Assembly: GCF_000733295.1 (NCBI RefSeq)
Contig: NZ_JPMI01000291.1
Location: 87,873 to 151,872, forward strand
Source of the DNA: Archangium violaceum Cb vi76
GTDB taxonomy: Bacteria; Myxococcota; Myxococcia; Myxococcales; Myxococcaceae
Reading direction: 5' to 3'
DNA: 64,000 nt
Below are positions 18,394 to 27,301 of the stretch, piece after piece. The position numbers were made by a program, and so were the translations under genes. The notes below the pieces were generated by a model, which saw only the letters and a list, made by a program, of their open reading frames with translations, did no database searches and was not told where the DNA came from. How positions within the stretch are numbered: the first letter of the stretch is position 1; each line of letters starts with the position of its first letter.

Positions 18394-19452
18394 ATGAGAG
18401 TGCTCCTCGTCGGAGACTATCCGCCGCCGCAGGGTGGCGTGGCCGTGCACGTCCAGCAACTCCACGGGTACCTGCGCGAGCGCGGGGTGGAGACGGTGGT
18501 GCTGGACGTCGGAAAGGGGGGCCGGCCGGCTCCGGACGTCATTCCCGTCCGCACCCCCACCCAATATGGCAAGCGGCTGGCGGGCTTCCTGCGCGAGGGG
18601 TGGACCGTCCACGTCCACACCAGCGGCAACAACCCGAAGTCCTGGATGCTCGCGGCCACCGCCGGTGTGAGGGCACGAGCACCCCGTGTCATCACCCTGC
18701 ACTCGGGGCTGCTGCCGGACTACCTGGCCGCCTCCGTGTCGCGGCGGGCCTTCGCGCGTGTGGCCCTGGCCGGGTACTCGCGCGTGGTGGCCGTGTCCGA
18801 GGCCGTGCGCGAGGCACTCGCGCGCTGCGGGGTGCCCGAGGAGAAGCTCGTGGTGTACCCGGCCTTCTGCGGCTCGCAGGTGCGGCCGGGGAGGGTGAGC
18901 CCGGAGCTCGAGGCGGCGCGTGCCCGCCGCCTGCCCCTGCTGGCCATGGCGCACCACCCCTCGCCCGTCTACGGCCGCGGGTTGATGTTCCGCGCGCTGC
19001 GGATGATCGCGGACGAGGTGCCCGGTGTGGGGCTCGCGGTCTTCGGGCCGGGGACACGCTCGGAGGAGTTCCTGCGGGATGCCCGAGAGCACCGGGTCGA
19101 GGAGCTCATCGAGGACATGGGCGAACTGGAGCACTCGCGGGCGTTGGCGCTGATCTCACGCTGCGATGCCTTCATCCGGCCCACGACGCACGACGGGGAC
19201 GCCATCTCCGTGCGCGAGGCGCTGGCGCTCGGCGTGCCGTGCGTGGCCAGTGACGTGTGCGGGCGGCCGCACGGGACATACACGTTCCAGGCGGGCAACG
19301 CGGTGGCCCTGGCCGAGCGGGTGCACCACGCGCTCGAGCGGGGGCCCGCGCAGGCGGTGTCACCGGATGCTGGACCGGTGTTGCTGAAGCTCTACGGCGA
19401 TCTGGTGCAACCGACGATTCTGGGAGGAGGCGAGACACATGCGGCGCAGTGA
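18394..19452 (+). CDS. Glycosyltransferase family 4 (GT-B fold)
   Basis: A 352-residue cytoplasmic enzyme. The N-terminal Rossmann half begins MRVLLVGDYPPPQGGVAVHV, where the GG loop is typical of GT4. The C-terminal half has AHHPSPVYGRGLMFRAL and the nucleotide-sugar region FIRPTTHDGDAISVREALAL, equivalent to the E-x7-E motif, then VPCVASDVCG. It adds one sugar to the lipid-linked repeat unit; the sugar is unknown. Its 3' end overlaps the next gene by 14 bp. Confidence 0.88.
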   Translation: MRVLLVGDYPPPQGGVAVHVQQLHGYLRERGVETVVLDVGKGGRPAPDVIPVRTPTQYGKRLAGFLREGWTVHVHTSGNNPKSWMLAATAGVRARAPRVITLHSGLLPDYLAASVSRRAFARVALAGYSRVVAVSEAVREALARCGVPEEKLVVYPAFCGSQVRPGRVSPELEAARARRLPLLAMAHHPSPVYGRGLMFRALRMIADEVPGVGLAVFGPGTRSEEFLRDAREHRVEELIEDMGELEHSRALALISRCDAFIRPTTHDGDAISVREALALGVPCVASDVCGRPHGTYTFQAGNAVALAERVHHALERGPAQAVSPDAGPVLLKLYGDLVQPTILGGGETHAAQ

Positions 19453-20641
19453 AGACTTGGAGCTGGCCCGCCGGGCGCTCCGTGGCAGGGATCTGGTGGT
19501 CTTCTCCAACGACTGGGATGGGGATCCGCTGTCCAAGGTCCACATCATGCGGATCCTCTCCCGGGACAACCGCGTCCTGTGGGTGAACAGCATCGGCAAC
19601 CGGGCACCCAAGGCCAATGCGCACGACGTGAAGCGCATCTGGAACAAGCTGGCGAAGTTCACCGAGGGCATCCGCGAGGTGGAGCCCAACCTCTTCGTGC
19701 TCGCCCCGCTGGCGATTCCCTTCTACGGCTCGGAGCTGGTGCGCGCCACGAACCGGGAGCTGCTGCGCGCGCAGGTGCTGCGGGCCATGCGCCAGCTGCA
19801 CTTCAAGCGGCCCATCTCGTGGTCGTTCCTGCCGGCCTCGGCGCCGGTGTCCGGACGGCTGGGCGAGGAGTTCGTCGTCTACCACTGCGTGGACGAGTTC
19901 TCCGCCTTCAGCGACACCAACGGCAAGCACATCGCCGAGATGGAGGAGCAGCTGCTGAAGCGGGCGGACCTGTGCATCACCTCGGCGGAGCGGCTGAGGG
20001 AGAACAAGGTGCGGGTCAACCCGAGCACGGTGCTGGTGCGCCACGGCGTGGACTTCAACCACTTCGTGAAGGCGTGTGATCCAGCCACGGTGATTCCCGA
20101 GGACATCGCGAACCTGCCCCGGCCGATCTTCGGCTTCTTCGGACTGGTGGCGGACTGGGTGGACCTGGAGGCGATCGCCGCGACGGCGCGGGCGCATCCG
20201 GAGGGCTCGGTGGTGGTGATCGGCAAGGTGGCGCCGGACGTGGACCCGGCGGTGCTGAAGGCCGAGAAGAACATCCACCTGCTGGGGCGCAAGCCGTACT
20301 CGGCGCTGCCGGGCTACTGCAAGGCGTTCGACGTGGCGCTCATGCCCTTCAAGGTGAACGAGCTCACGCTCAACGCGAATCCGCTGAAGGTGCGCGAGTA
20401 CCTGGCGGCGGGCGTGCCGGTGGTGTCCTCGGACATTCCCGAGGTGCGCAAGGTGGGCCTGTGCAAGCTGGCGAAGGACACCGAGGACTTCGTGCGCAAG
20501 GTGGACGAGTGCCTCGCCGAGGGCGCCGGTCCCAGCCGCGAGCGCGCCGAGCGCATCCGCCATGAGAGCTGGGAGGCCAAGGTGGAGGAGATCCGCGGCT
20601 TCGTCGGCGAGGCCATGGTGAAGGCCGGACGCGGGTTGTAG
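19439..20641 (+). CDS. Glycosyltransferase (GT-B, TuaH/EpsE-like)
   Basis: A 400-residue glycosyltransferase beginning MRRSEDLELARRALRGRDLVV. It contains FSNDWDGDPLSKVHIMR, a segment common to myxobacterial exopolysaccharide transferases, YHCVDEFSAF, the RHGVDFNHF and PIFGFFGLVADW blocks starting the second domain, and the donor region NPLKVREYLAAGVPVVSSDIP. It is the last gene of the operon, ahead of a hairpin terminator at 20702-20738. Confidence 0.88.
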   Translation: MRRSEDLELARRALRGRDLVVFSNDWDGDPLSKVHIMRILSRDNRVLWVNSIGNRAPKANAHDVKRIWNKLAKFTEGIREVEPNLFVLAPLAIPFYGSELVRATNRELLRAQVLRAMRQLHFKRPISWSFLPASAPVSGRLGEEFVVYHCVDEFSAFSDTNGKHIAEMEEQLLKRADLCITSAERLRENKVRVNPSTVLVRHGVDFNHFVKACDPATVIPEDIANLPRPIFGFFGLVADWVDLEAIAATARAHPEGSVVVIGKVAPDVDPAVLKAEKNIHLLGRKPYSALPGYCKAFDVALMPFKVNELTLNANPLKVREYLAAGVPVVSSDIPEVRKVGLCKLAKDTEDFVRKVDECLAEGAGPSRERAERIRHESWEAKVEEIRGFVGEAMVKAGRGL

Positions 20642-20701
20642 CCGCGTCAACGTGAGCCCGCCGCATCCCATGTGATGGATGTGGCGGGCCACCTCAAGCT
20701 C

Positions 20702-20738
20702 ACGGCGTCTCCCCGTCCATGCGAACGGGGGACGCCGT
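20702..20738 (+). terminator. Hairpin terminator of the polysaccharide operon
   Basis: The arms ACGGCGTCTCCCC and GGGGACGCCGT pair with one small bulge around a loop of about 13 bases, 60 bp after the last glycosyltransferase stop, followed by TGTTGT. This fits an intrinsic terminator without a strong T-run, as is usual in high-GC genomes. Confidence 0.6.
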
Positions 20739-20762
20739 TGTTGTAGGACTCCTCTCTCCGGC

Positions 20763-21618
20763 ATGCTCTGGCTCATGCCAGCCAAGAGAGAGTTCATCGC
20801 GTCTGCGCGCTACACCTGTTCGAGCCGGAATTGGCTCCTGGTGTGGGGACTGCTGTTGGCGTGCGCTTGCGCAACGGACGGTGGTCAGCGGCAGGGTCAC
20901 GAGCCGGAGAGCGTCAGGGGGCGTGCCTGCGAGTCGGTCCAAGGGCCCACCCGAGTGATGCTTGAGTCACGTTCGGGCACTCTGGTGGCTTTGCCTTCTG
21001 TGCCTCAGCGTCCGCTGGTGGAATTGAGCCAGGCTCAGTTCGAGCAGATCATGGCGCGGTTGGTGGTCGAACTGCCGGGCCCACCCGTGCCTTTCCTGAT
21101 GCGGTTGGACTTGAGATGGGCACCACCGGGAGCACAGGCCGAGCAGGCAGAAGTGGTGCGCGGCTATCAAGGCTGGTGCGCTCGCGATGGGCGTGGCGGT
21201 GACTGTTTGTCCTTCCTGGAGGGAGACCTGTACCTCGATGAGGACGAGCGGACGGACATGGCGCTGATGCTCGCCTTCGAGAATTTGTGGCCAGGAGTGG
21301 AGTCAGTGGTGAGAGCCTCGGTGGATCCCGCCCAGCTCCGGATCGCGGTATTCACCTCGCTCTCCATGTATCTGGGGTTGCTGCTGCTTCCAGAACCGAC
21401 CTCGAAGCTGGTGGCGGTGTCGATGACAGGCGTGCTCCTGGCCTATCTGGGCGCGGAGACCCTTTTCAGCCTCGTGGAGGGATATCGGCAGCTCAAGGCC
21501 GATGCACAGCGGGCACGCAGCTTTGGGGAACTGCGGGCCGCTGGAGAGCACTACGGCCGAATCATTGGGGAGCGAGCAGGGCAGGTGCTGGTGATGGCGG
21601 CGACGGCGGCAGTGGGGT
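20763..21618 (+). pseudogene. SitA-like polymorphic toxin lipoprotein, 5' part (interrupted by IS)
   Basis: The N-terminal part of a myxobacterial lipoprotein toxin. The signal and lipobox lie at WLLVWGLLLACACATDGG. A conserved delivery region follows (EDERTDMALMLAFENLWPGV, LSMYLGLLLLPEPTSK and GRIIGERAGQVLVMAATAAVG) up to the insertion point. The family is the SitA-type toxins that Myxococcus cells exchange through outer-membrane exchange. The frame runs 23 bases into the element and stops at 21641. Joining base 21618 to 23307 restores one frame of 526 residues that continues to 24031. The ATG at 20763 or the one at 20775 could be the start. Confidence 0.85.
21608..21618 (+). repeat. Target-site duplication, left copy
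   Basis: GGCAGTGGGGT, 11 bp, is identical to 23296-23306 and directly flanks the insertion sequence. It codes for part of the toxin (A-A-V-G region). Confidence 0.93.
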
Positions 21619-21707
21619 CAGGATTGATCCAAAGTCCGTAGGAGAGGATTTGAAGAAGCGGAGAGCAAGTCCAGACATTCACAGGCAAAGGGGGAGCATC
21701 CCTCCGG

Positions 21708-21732
21708 ACGGCGCCTGAAAGAGGGGCGCCGT
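21708..21732. terminator. Hairpin downstream of the transposase gene
   Basis: ACGGCGCC and GGCGCCGT form a perfect 8-bp stem around a 9-base loop inside the element, about 85 bp beyond the transposase stop. It may end transposase transcription or block read-through from outside. Confidence 0.45.
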
Positions 21733-21817
21733 GGAAGGACAGGAGAGAAGGGACACAGGCCGAACAGCCAGGGGAGAAGAGGCGCGGGAGACCGGAGCGG
21801 GAGCAGCTGGCGGGCGC

Positions 21818-23128
21818 TCAGGCAAGTGTGGCCAGACTCTCGGGCAGCACGGCCAGGCCCAACAGGCCCTGGTAGAGCACCTCCATGGTACGTGCGAAGC
21901 TGGGAGGCCGTTTATCGCGAACCGGCAGGTGCGTGCGCACCAGGGCCAGCAGGTTGTAGGCCAGCAAGCGCAGCCAGCTGAGCACCAGCGGTGCCTTGCC
22001 TCTCAGGCTGGGCGAGGCGCTGTCCTCCTCCAGCACCACGTCCGCTGTCCAGTTGGGCCCATTCTCAATCCCCCAGTGCCGGCGCACCAGCGTCAGCATC
22101 CGCTCCCCAGAAAGCTGCCCCCGGGCAATGGAGGTGAGGAACAGCCGCGTCTCCACCTTCGGCAGCTCGCCGTCCCTGGTTCGCGTCTGCCGCACCCATA
22201 CCCATTGCTCGGCGCCCGGAAAGTCCTCCTCTGGCGGCTTGTCCACCACCCTCAACTCCCTCTCCACCCACTCCCCCCTCACCCGCTCGCGCACTCGCAC
22301 CTTCACTGGCGCCACCGCCAGCGCCACCCACGCCTTGTCATGTAGCCGGTGGAAGTTCTCCTTGAGCGCCATCAGGTAGTGCTTGCCCGCCTCCCTCACC
22401 ACGCGCGCGTTGGCCGCACTCGTCATTCCCGCGTCCACCGTCACGTACTCGAAATGGCGCCCGAATTTCTCCACCACCCGCTTGAAGAGCTCGGGGAACG
22501 CCGTCGCCTCTCCCTGCTTGCCTTCCAGCAGCTTCTGGTCGAGCACCGGCTGGGCCGCGCTGCTGGTGAGGCTGGCGCGCAGCGCGTACGGGTACCAGTA
22601 CTCCCGCCCCTGCTCATCCTTCGTCGTGTGGCTCGGCTCGCACGGCGCCTGCCCCGGCGTGCTCTCCCCCGCCTTGCCGTCTATGGACACCACCCCTCGG
22701 CTGAAGAGCTCCTGGCGTATCAACCCCTTGTCCAGCCCACGCCGCACCATCTGGTGCACCTCCTGCTCCAACCCCTCCGGCTCCACGCTTCCCAGCAGCC
22801 TGTCCAACGTCGTGTCGGACACTGGCCTCTCGAGCCCTTCGGGTGCCGTGCCCTCGCGCAGCATGTCCTCCCCCAGCGCCTCGGCATGCCTCAACACCCG
22901 CCTGCCCACCGCCAGCGCCTGCACCAGCAGCGTCAACATCGCCGCCAGCGGGTGCCTCTGTCCCCGGCGCGCTCGCGGGTCCTTTACTCCCTTGAATGTC
23001 AGCCCCAGGCTCGTCATCATCCTCTGCACGCGAGAAGGGGTGTCCTGCTCATTCTTTCCCTTCCCGCTCTCCCCATGGGGTGTGGAGGGCCCGCCAGTCC
23101 TCCCGCCCCGGTTTTTCTCCCTACTCAT
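21818..23128 (-). CDS. DDE transposase (IS4/ISAs1-like)
   Basis: A 436-residue transposase counted from ATG 23128 (MSREKNRGG), which has an AGAAGAGGA ribosome site; a GTG at 23161 is the alternative. The N-terminal part reads KGVKDPRARRGQRHPLAAML, the typical DUF4338/ISAs1-like opening. The DDE residues are visible as VVSIDGKAGES (D1), YVTVDAGMTSAANA (D2) and HWGIENGPNWTADVVLEED (E). It cuts and joins the element's ends. The frame is complete, so the element may still be active. Confidence 0.92.
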   Translation of the reverse strand: MSREKNRGGRTGGPSTPHGESGKGKNEQDTPSRVQRMMTSLGLTFKGVKDPRARRGQRHPLAAMLTLLVQALAVGRRVLRHAEALGEDMLREGTAPEGLERPVSDTTLDRLLGSVEPEGLEQEVHQMVRRGLDKGLIRQELFSRGVVSIDGKAGESTPGQAPCEPSHTTKDEQGREYWYPYALRASLTSSAAQPVLDQKLLEGKQGEATAFPELFKRVVEKFGRHFEYVTVDAGMTSAANARVVREAGKHYLMALKENFHRLHDKAWVALAVAPVKVRVRERVRGEWVERELRVVDKPPEEDFPGAEQWVWVRQTRTRDGELPKVETRLFLTSIARGQLSGERMLTLVRRHWGIENGPNWTADVVLEEDSASPSLRGKAPLVLSWLRLLAYNLLALVRTHLPVRDKRPPSFARTMEVLYQGLLGLAVLPESLATLA

Positions 23129-23295
23129 TCCTCTTCTCCCCGGACCTGCCCGGCCCGTCACCGGCTCTGTGCAGGCTCACCCCGCGCGATCAGCCCGCGG
23201 CTGCTCGCCACCGGTGGGCGCCTGTCGGCGGGACTATACTTCAGCCGTAGGGCCGGGTGGGATAACCTCTCCCGTGGGACTTTGAATCAAGCCTG

Positions 23296-23306
23296 GGCAG
23301 TGGGGT
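23296..23306 (+). repeat. Target-site duplication, right copy
   Basis: GGCAGTGGGGT, identical to 21608-21618, abuts the right end of the insertion sequence. Confidence 0.93.
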
Positions 23307-24031
23307 GGGGGAGCCACATGACGCTGAAAGGGCCGGGGCTACCAGGGTTCGGGCGCGCGGCGCAGCTCTTGAGCGCCGAAACGGGCCTGAATCTGTCGAC
23401 GGTGGCGAGCGAGGTCGAGGCGATCATGGTTGCTCGGCCCAGCATCACCGTGGTTCTGGCTCCAACGGCCCATGCCATGGCTTCTCAGGGAATAGATGGC
23501 AGCCTGGGCTCGCGCTCTCAGGCGGCGCAGTCAGAGCCGAACCATCATCGGCTGGAAAAAATCGAGGAATGGCGCAAGCCGAAGCTTACAGAAGATGGTC
23601 GTGTTCTCCCCTACAAGGACACGCGGAAGCCGTCGGAACCCATCGTCAACCTGGGGCGCAACCGAGCTGGAAAGTCCCTCACGAATGGCAGGGACACCCT
23701 TCGATTCGACGAGAACGGCTTCGCGCAGTTCGAGACGCGGTTCGAAACACTGCTCGAGGAGATCCACATCGGAAGTGGCCGCCCTGATCTCCACTTCAAG
23801 GCAGCCAACAAGCGGCTCTACGAAGCGATTCGGGCCGATTCCGGGTTGGCAAGGCAGCTGGGTCTCTCCGCGGAAGAGGTGGCTGCGTTACCAACGAGCA
23901 GGAGGCCGCCCTCCGGTTATACCTGGCACCACCATCAAGACGTTGGCCGGATGCAGCTCATCCCCGATAGTGCTCATGATCTCGCGAAACCGCACACGGG
24001 CGGAATGGCGATCTGGGGTGGCGGGTATTGA
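23307..24031 (+). pseudogene. SitA-like toxin, 3' part with WHH nuclease domain
   Basis: The C-terminal part of the interrupted toxin. It starts with the conserved stretch LKGPGLPGFGRAAQLLSAET and SITVVLAPTAHAMASQ that follows the N-terminal block in this family, then a linker. The toxic domain at the end has YTWHHHQDVGRMQLIP and then AHDLAKPHTGGMA, the signature of HNH/EndoVII nucleases with the WHH motif, which cut DNA. As it stands, the part from the internal ATG at 23318 could be expressed as a cytoplasmic nuclease lacking the lipoprotein delivery region. The immunity gene follows 20 bp downstream. Confidence 0.88.
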
Positions 24032-24050
24032 TGGTTTCCTCGAGGGCTCG

Positions 24051-24491
24051 ATGATGGATATCCGCTGGGAAAACTACGTCTGGAAGGAGCCACGTCCTGT
24101 TGCTTCCTCCGAGCTCGAGCGGCTCGAGGACATGTGGCAGGTCGCTCTACCTGGTGAGTTCAAGAGGATTGCCGCGGCCCATCAGGGCATGGCTCCCGAG
24201 CCCTGTGTCTTCAAGGTGGGCAGAGGCGCCAATGTGTTCAGCGTTCTGTTGACGGTAACCCGGGACGCTGACCGCGCGAGCTACTCCATTCAGGATTCCT
24301 ACGATCTCATCCGCTCCCATGTTCCTTCAGGCATCTATCCTTTCGGGAAGACGCCGGGCGGGGAGTACCTGTGTTTTGACTACAGAGGAGCAGCCCATCA
24401 GCCCCAGATCGTCCTGGTGACGGTGGAGATGTCCGTCCTCCCCGTGGCCAACAGCTTCCAGGAACTGCTGGAGGGGTTGCATGACGATTGA
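24051..24491 (+). CDS. SUKH-family (SMI1/KNR4) immunity protein
   Basis: A 146-residue cytoplasmic protein starting MMDIRWENYVWKE. SUKH features are visible: LERLEDMWQVALPGEFKRIA near residues 20-40, YPFGKTPGGEYLCFDYRG in the middle and VANSFQELLEGL at the end. SUKH proteins neutralise nuclease toxins, and WHH-type nucleases are common partners. It lies 20 bp after the toxin stop in the same direction and is intact although the toxin gene is broken, as expected if the 3' toxin fragment or sibling toxins still pose a threat. Confidence 0.88.
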   Translation: MMDIRWENYVWKEPRPVASSELERLEDMWQVALPGEFKRIAAAHQGMAPEPCVFKVGRGANVFSVLLTVTRDADRASYSIQDSYDLIRSHVPSGIYPFGKTPGGEYLCFDYRGAAHQPQIVLVTVEMSVLPVANSFQELLEGLHDD

Positions 24492-24493
24492 GA

Positions 24494-24529
24494 CGGGGCG
24501 CGGATTATAGACGGACGCGAGGCGCCCCG
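24494..24529 (+). terminator. Weak hairpin after the immunity gene
   Basis: CGGGGCGC and GCGCCCCG pair perfectly over 8 bp but with a 20-base loop, starting three bases after the immunity gene stop. It is a possible terminator; the long loop lowers confidence. Confidence 0.35.
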
Positions 24530-24598
24530 GCTGCCCCCCCACCATGTTCCGGGGGACAATACGGGGCACTTCGCGGACGGGTAGACTGCGCGTGGACC

Positions 24599-25060
24599 AT
24601 GTCCGCCACGCGCTTCTGCACCTTCGACGACTCTCTCTGGCCGCTGCTCATCCTGCGGATCGTGGGAGAGCCGTCGAATCAGCAGTTCGAGGAGTACCTC
24701 GACGTGTCGGCGTCCTACCTTCACCGGGGGGAGCGGCACGTCGTCATCGCCGATGTGCTCCGGGCTGGAATCGAATCGACCGAGCAGCGCCGCAAACGGG
24801 CGGAGTGGATGGGCCGGTATGACGGGCTCACGCGGGAATTGGTGCTCGGTAACGCCTTCGTCATCAACTCCCCCTTTCTCCGGCTGGGGTTGAACCTCCT
24901 TCTCCACCTCAGACAGCCTTCCTGGCCGTACCTCGTCGTTCCCCGCATGGAGTCGGCCGTCGCGTGGGCCGCTGGCCAGATGGACGAGGCAGGCCTGCGG
25001 GAGCCCGCCCATCGCATCCGGCGGCACTTCGGCTTGCTCCCCATGAGTCAGTCCGGTTAG
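24599..25060 (+). CDS. Conserved STAS-like small protein, paralogue 1
   Basis: A 153-residue protein with no signal peptide. It starts MSATRFCTFDDSLWPLLILR and has alternating strands and helices (HVVIADVLRAG, ELVLGNAFVINSPFLRLGLN, SWPYLVVPRMESAVAWAAGQ), which resembles a SpoIIAA/STAS-type alpha-beta fold; that is an inference. It is about 65-70% similar to the protein at 27302-27748, including the bases just before the start codon, and the two flank the FUSC gene. Function is unknown. Confidence 0.7.
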   Translation: MSATRFCTFDDSLWPLLILRIVGEPSNQQFEEYLDVSASYLHRGERHVVIADVLRAGIESTEQRRKRAEWMGRYDGLTRELVLGNAFVINSPFLRLGLNLLLHLRQPSWPYLVVPRMESAVAWAAGQMDEAGLREPAHRIRRHFGLLPMSQSG

Positions 25061-25074
25061 TTCCGCCAGACCTC

Positions 25075-27270
25075 ATGCTCACCCGGCGTCTGCTCGAACA
25101 TGCGAAGGAGGTCGCCCGCTTCGCCCCGGTGCGGCCAGCGGTGAAGGCGGGCCTCCGCGCGGCGATCGCCACCCTGTTGCCCGTGCTGCTGGCCAGCGTC
25201 TTCCAGCTCCCGGGCGTCATCTGGCTCAGCGTGGGCGGCTTCAATACCTCCTTCGCGGACAGGGGCGGCTCCTACCGCTCCCGCGCCTCCAGCATGGGCG
25301 CGGTGGCCCTCACCTGTTCGCTCTCGGTCTTCGTGGGCGGTCTGGCCGGGATCCACCCCGCGCTGGCCATCCCCGTGGCCCTGTTCTGGGTGACGGCCTG
25401 CAGCTACGCCGGGGTGTACGGCGCCACCGCTGGCTTCGTGGGCAACATCGCGGCGAGCGCCTTCGTCATCTCCCTGGCCCTGCCTGCCTCCGGGCTCCTC
25501 GATGCCTTCTCGCGCGTGGGCTACCTGCTCGCGGGCGCCTGCTGGGCGATGGTGCTCTCGCTCGTCCTGTGGCCCATCCGCCCCTACCGGCCCGCGCGCC
25601 TCGCCCTCGGCCGCTGCTTCCGGGCGCTGTCGGAATTCGTGGGCGAGGTGGCTCGGCTCTCCACCGGGGCCGACGGCGCGGCCTGGCAGGCGTTGGTCCA
25701 GGGACACCACGGGCGGCTGCGCGAGGCCCTGGAGGAGGCCCGGAACACCCTCGCCGCCACCCGCCGTGGGCGCTCGGATCGCGCGCGTGGGGAGCGGCTG
25801 TTGGTGCTGCTCCAGATGGCGGACTCGATGTTCGAGGCGATGATCGCCCTCGCCGATGTGACGGAGAGTCTGTCGCACGGGACCGGGGTCCGTCCGGCCC
25901 AGGAGGAGGTGGCGCGCGCGCTCACCGCCTTCTCCGGGACCCTCCAGGAACTCGCGCGCATCACCGAGACCGAGAGCCCGGCCGGGCAGTTGCCCGCGCT
26001 GGAGTGGGGCCCGGAGGCGCTTCGGGAGGCCCTCGCCCGAACCGAGAACGTCGGGGGGTCCGAGGCCATGCGCGTCGTCGACCGTGCGCAGGCCCTTCAC
26101 GCGGCCCGGTTGCTGGCGCAACTCCGGGAGTTCGCGGGGCTCGCGCTGGAGCGGGCCGCGAGCCTCGCGGATGCTCGTCCGTCCACCACCGGGCGCGAGC
26201 CGCCTCGGCCCGCTCTGGCCGAGCCGAGGCGTCCGTTGCTCGAGCCGCTGCGCGAGAACCTGACCCGGGACTCGGTCGTGCTCCGGCATGCGCTCCGGGT
26301 CGGCGTCACCACGGCGATCGCGGTCTGGATCACCGCCCACTCGAGCCTGAGCCACGGCTACTGGGTGACGATCACCGTGCTCACGATCATGCTGCCGTAT
26401 ACCGGGCCGACCTTCCTCAAGGGGTTGCAGCGCGTGGTGGGCACGATGGTGGGAGGCATCCTCGCCGCGTTGGTCGCCGCATGGCTGCATGATCCGCACG
26501 CCATCATGATGCTGGCGTTCTTCACCGTGGCCATCAGCGTGGCCGTCATCTCGGTGAACTACGGGCTCTACACCATCTTCCTCACGGTCACCTTCGTGCT
26601 CCTGGCCGAGGTGGGCAGTGGAGACTGGAGTCTGGCCGGGGTGCGTATCGTCAACACCCTCATCGGTGGCGCCCTGGCGCTGGCGGGCTCCTGGCTCCTG
26701 TGGGAGCGGGCGGAGAAGGAGCTCTTTCCCGAGCAGCTCGCGGCGGCCCTCAGGGCGGACCGCGAGTACTTCCAGCAGGTGTTCTCCGCCTGGCTCGGGA
26801 CTCCGGGGAGTCCGGATGCATCACTCGGCGAGGCGCGGCGGAAGATGGGACTGGCGAGCCTCAACGCGGAGGCCTCCTTCCAGCGGCTGCTCTCCGAGCC
26901 ACGGCGGCGCACGGAGCCGCTCGAGCCCTTGATGACGCTGCTCGCGTATACCCGCCGCTTCGCGGCCGCGGTGATAGCGCTCTCGCCCGTCCACCACGAG
27001 CGGGCCCCGGAGCGGGTCCGGGCCGGCCTGGAGCGCTTCGCGAGCTCCATCGATCAAGTGTTGGAGGATCTGGCCGGTGCGGTGGTCCAGGGGCGTCCGC
27101 CCATGCCGCTGCCCGACCTGACCGGGCTTCTGGGTGGGGAGACGCCTTCTACCGGAGGAGCGACTGCCCTGGCCGCGGAAGATCCCCTACTGCGCGCCCA
27201 GCTCGAGCGGGTGGTCCGGCAGCTCACCATTCTTCATGGCGCCGCGTCGCGGAGGGCCAGTCCCCCGTAG
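25075..27270 (+). CDS. FUSC-family inner-membrane transporter
   Basis: A 731-residue protein with the two-module FUSC design: about five to six helices (residues 25-170, for example VLLASVFQLPGVIWLSVGGF), a cytoplasmic helical domain, a second membrane module (HGYWVTITVLTIMLPYTGPT is the classic FUSC signature) and a C-terminal cytoplasmic domain. Family members (YccS, AaeB, fusaric-acid resistance proteins) export aromatic acids and other small toxic compounds. The start ATG 25075 lies 14 bp after the STAS-like gene, so both are likely in one transcript. Substrate unknown. Confidence 0.88.
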   Translation: MLTRRLLEHAKEVARFAPVRPAVKAGLRAAIATLLPVLLASVFQLPGVIWLSVGGFNTSFADRGGSYRSRASSMGAVALTCSLSVFVGGLAGIHPALAIPVALFWVTACSYAGVYGATAGFVGNIAASAFVISLALPASGLLDAFSRVGYLLAGACWAMVLSLVLWPIRPYRPARLALGRCFRALSEFVGEVARLSTGADGAAWQALVQGHHGRLREALEEARNTLAATRRGRSDRARGERLLVLLQMADSMFEAMIALADVTESLSHGTGVRPAQEEVARALTAFSGTLQELARITETESPAGQLPALEWGPEALREALARTENVGGSEAMRVVDRAQALHAARLLAQLREFAGLALERAASLADARPSTTGREPPRPALAEPRRPLLEPLRENLTRDSVVLRHALRVGVTTAIAVWITAHSSLSHGYWVTITVLTIMLPYTGPTFLKGLQRVVGTMVGGILAALVAAWLHDPHAIMMLAFFTVAISVAVISVNYGLYTIFLTVTFVLLAEVGSGDWSLAGVRIVNTLIGGALALAGSWLLWERAEKELFPEQLAAALRADREYFQQVFSAWLGTPGSPDASLGEARRKMGLASLNAEASFQRLLSEPRRRTEPLEPLMTLLAYTRRFAAAVIALSPVHHERAPERVRAGLERFASSIDQVLEDLAGAVVQGRPPMPLPDLTGLLGGETPSTGGATALAAEDPLLRAQLERVVRQLTILHGAASRRASPP

Positions 27271-27301
27271 CCACGCGCGGAAGGTACACTGTGCGTGGAT
27301 C

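Larger units (their letters stand above)
21619..23295 (-). mobile_element. Insertion sequence (IS4/ISAs1-like DDE family), 1677 bp
   Basis: The element is bounded by imperfect inverted ends, CAGGATTGATCCAAAGTCC on the left and the complement of a right end reading CAGGCTTGATTCAAAGTCC: 17 of 19 bases match, with further similarity inward (GGAGAGG). It is flanked by a perfect 11-bp duplication, GGCAGTGGGGT. It carries one transposase gene on the minus strand and a hairpin beyond that gene. The transposase resembles ISAs1 proteins, but an 11-bp duplication is closer to IS4-type elements, so the exact family is open. The intact ends and perfect duplication suggest a recent insertion. Confidence 0.93.

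Noticed and set aside
15066..20641. Assigning Myxococcus eps/exo gene names to the polysaccharide genes
   Set aside because: The gene order differs and only family-level similarity can be read by eye; symbols would be guesses.
20763..21641. Treating the 5' toxin part as a complete stand-alone lipoprotein gene
   Set aside because: Its last eight codons lie inside the insertion sequence and the duplication and frame arithmetic show that it continued into 23307-24031.
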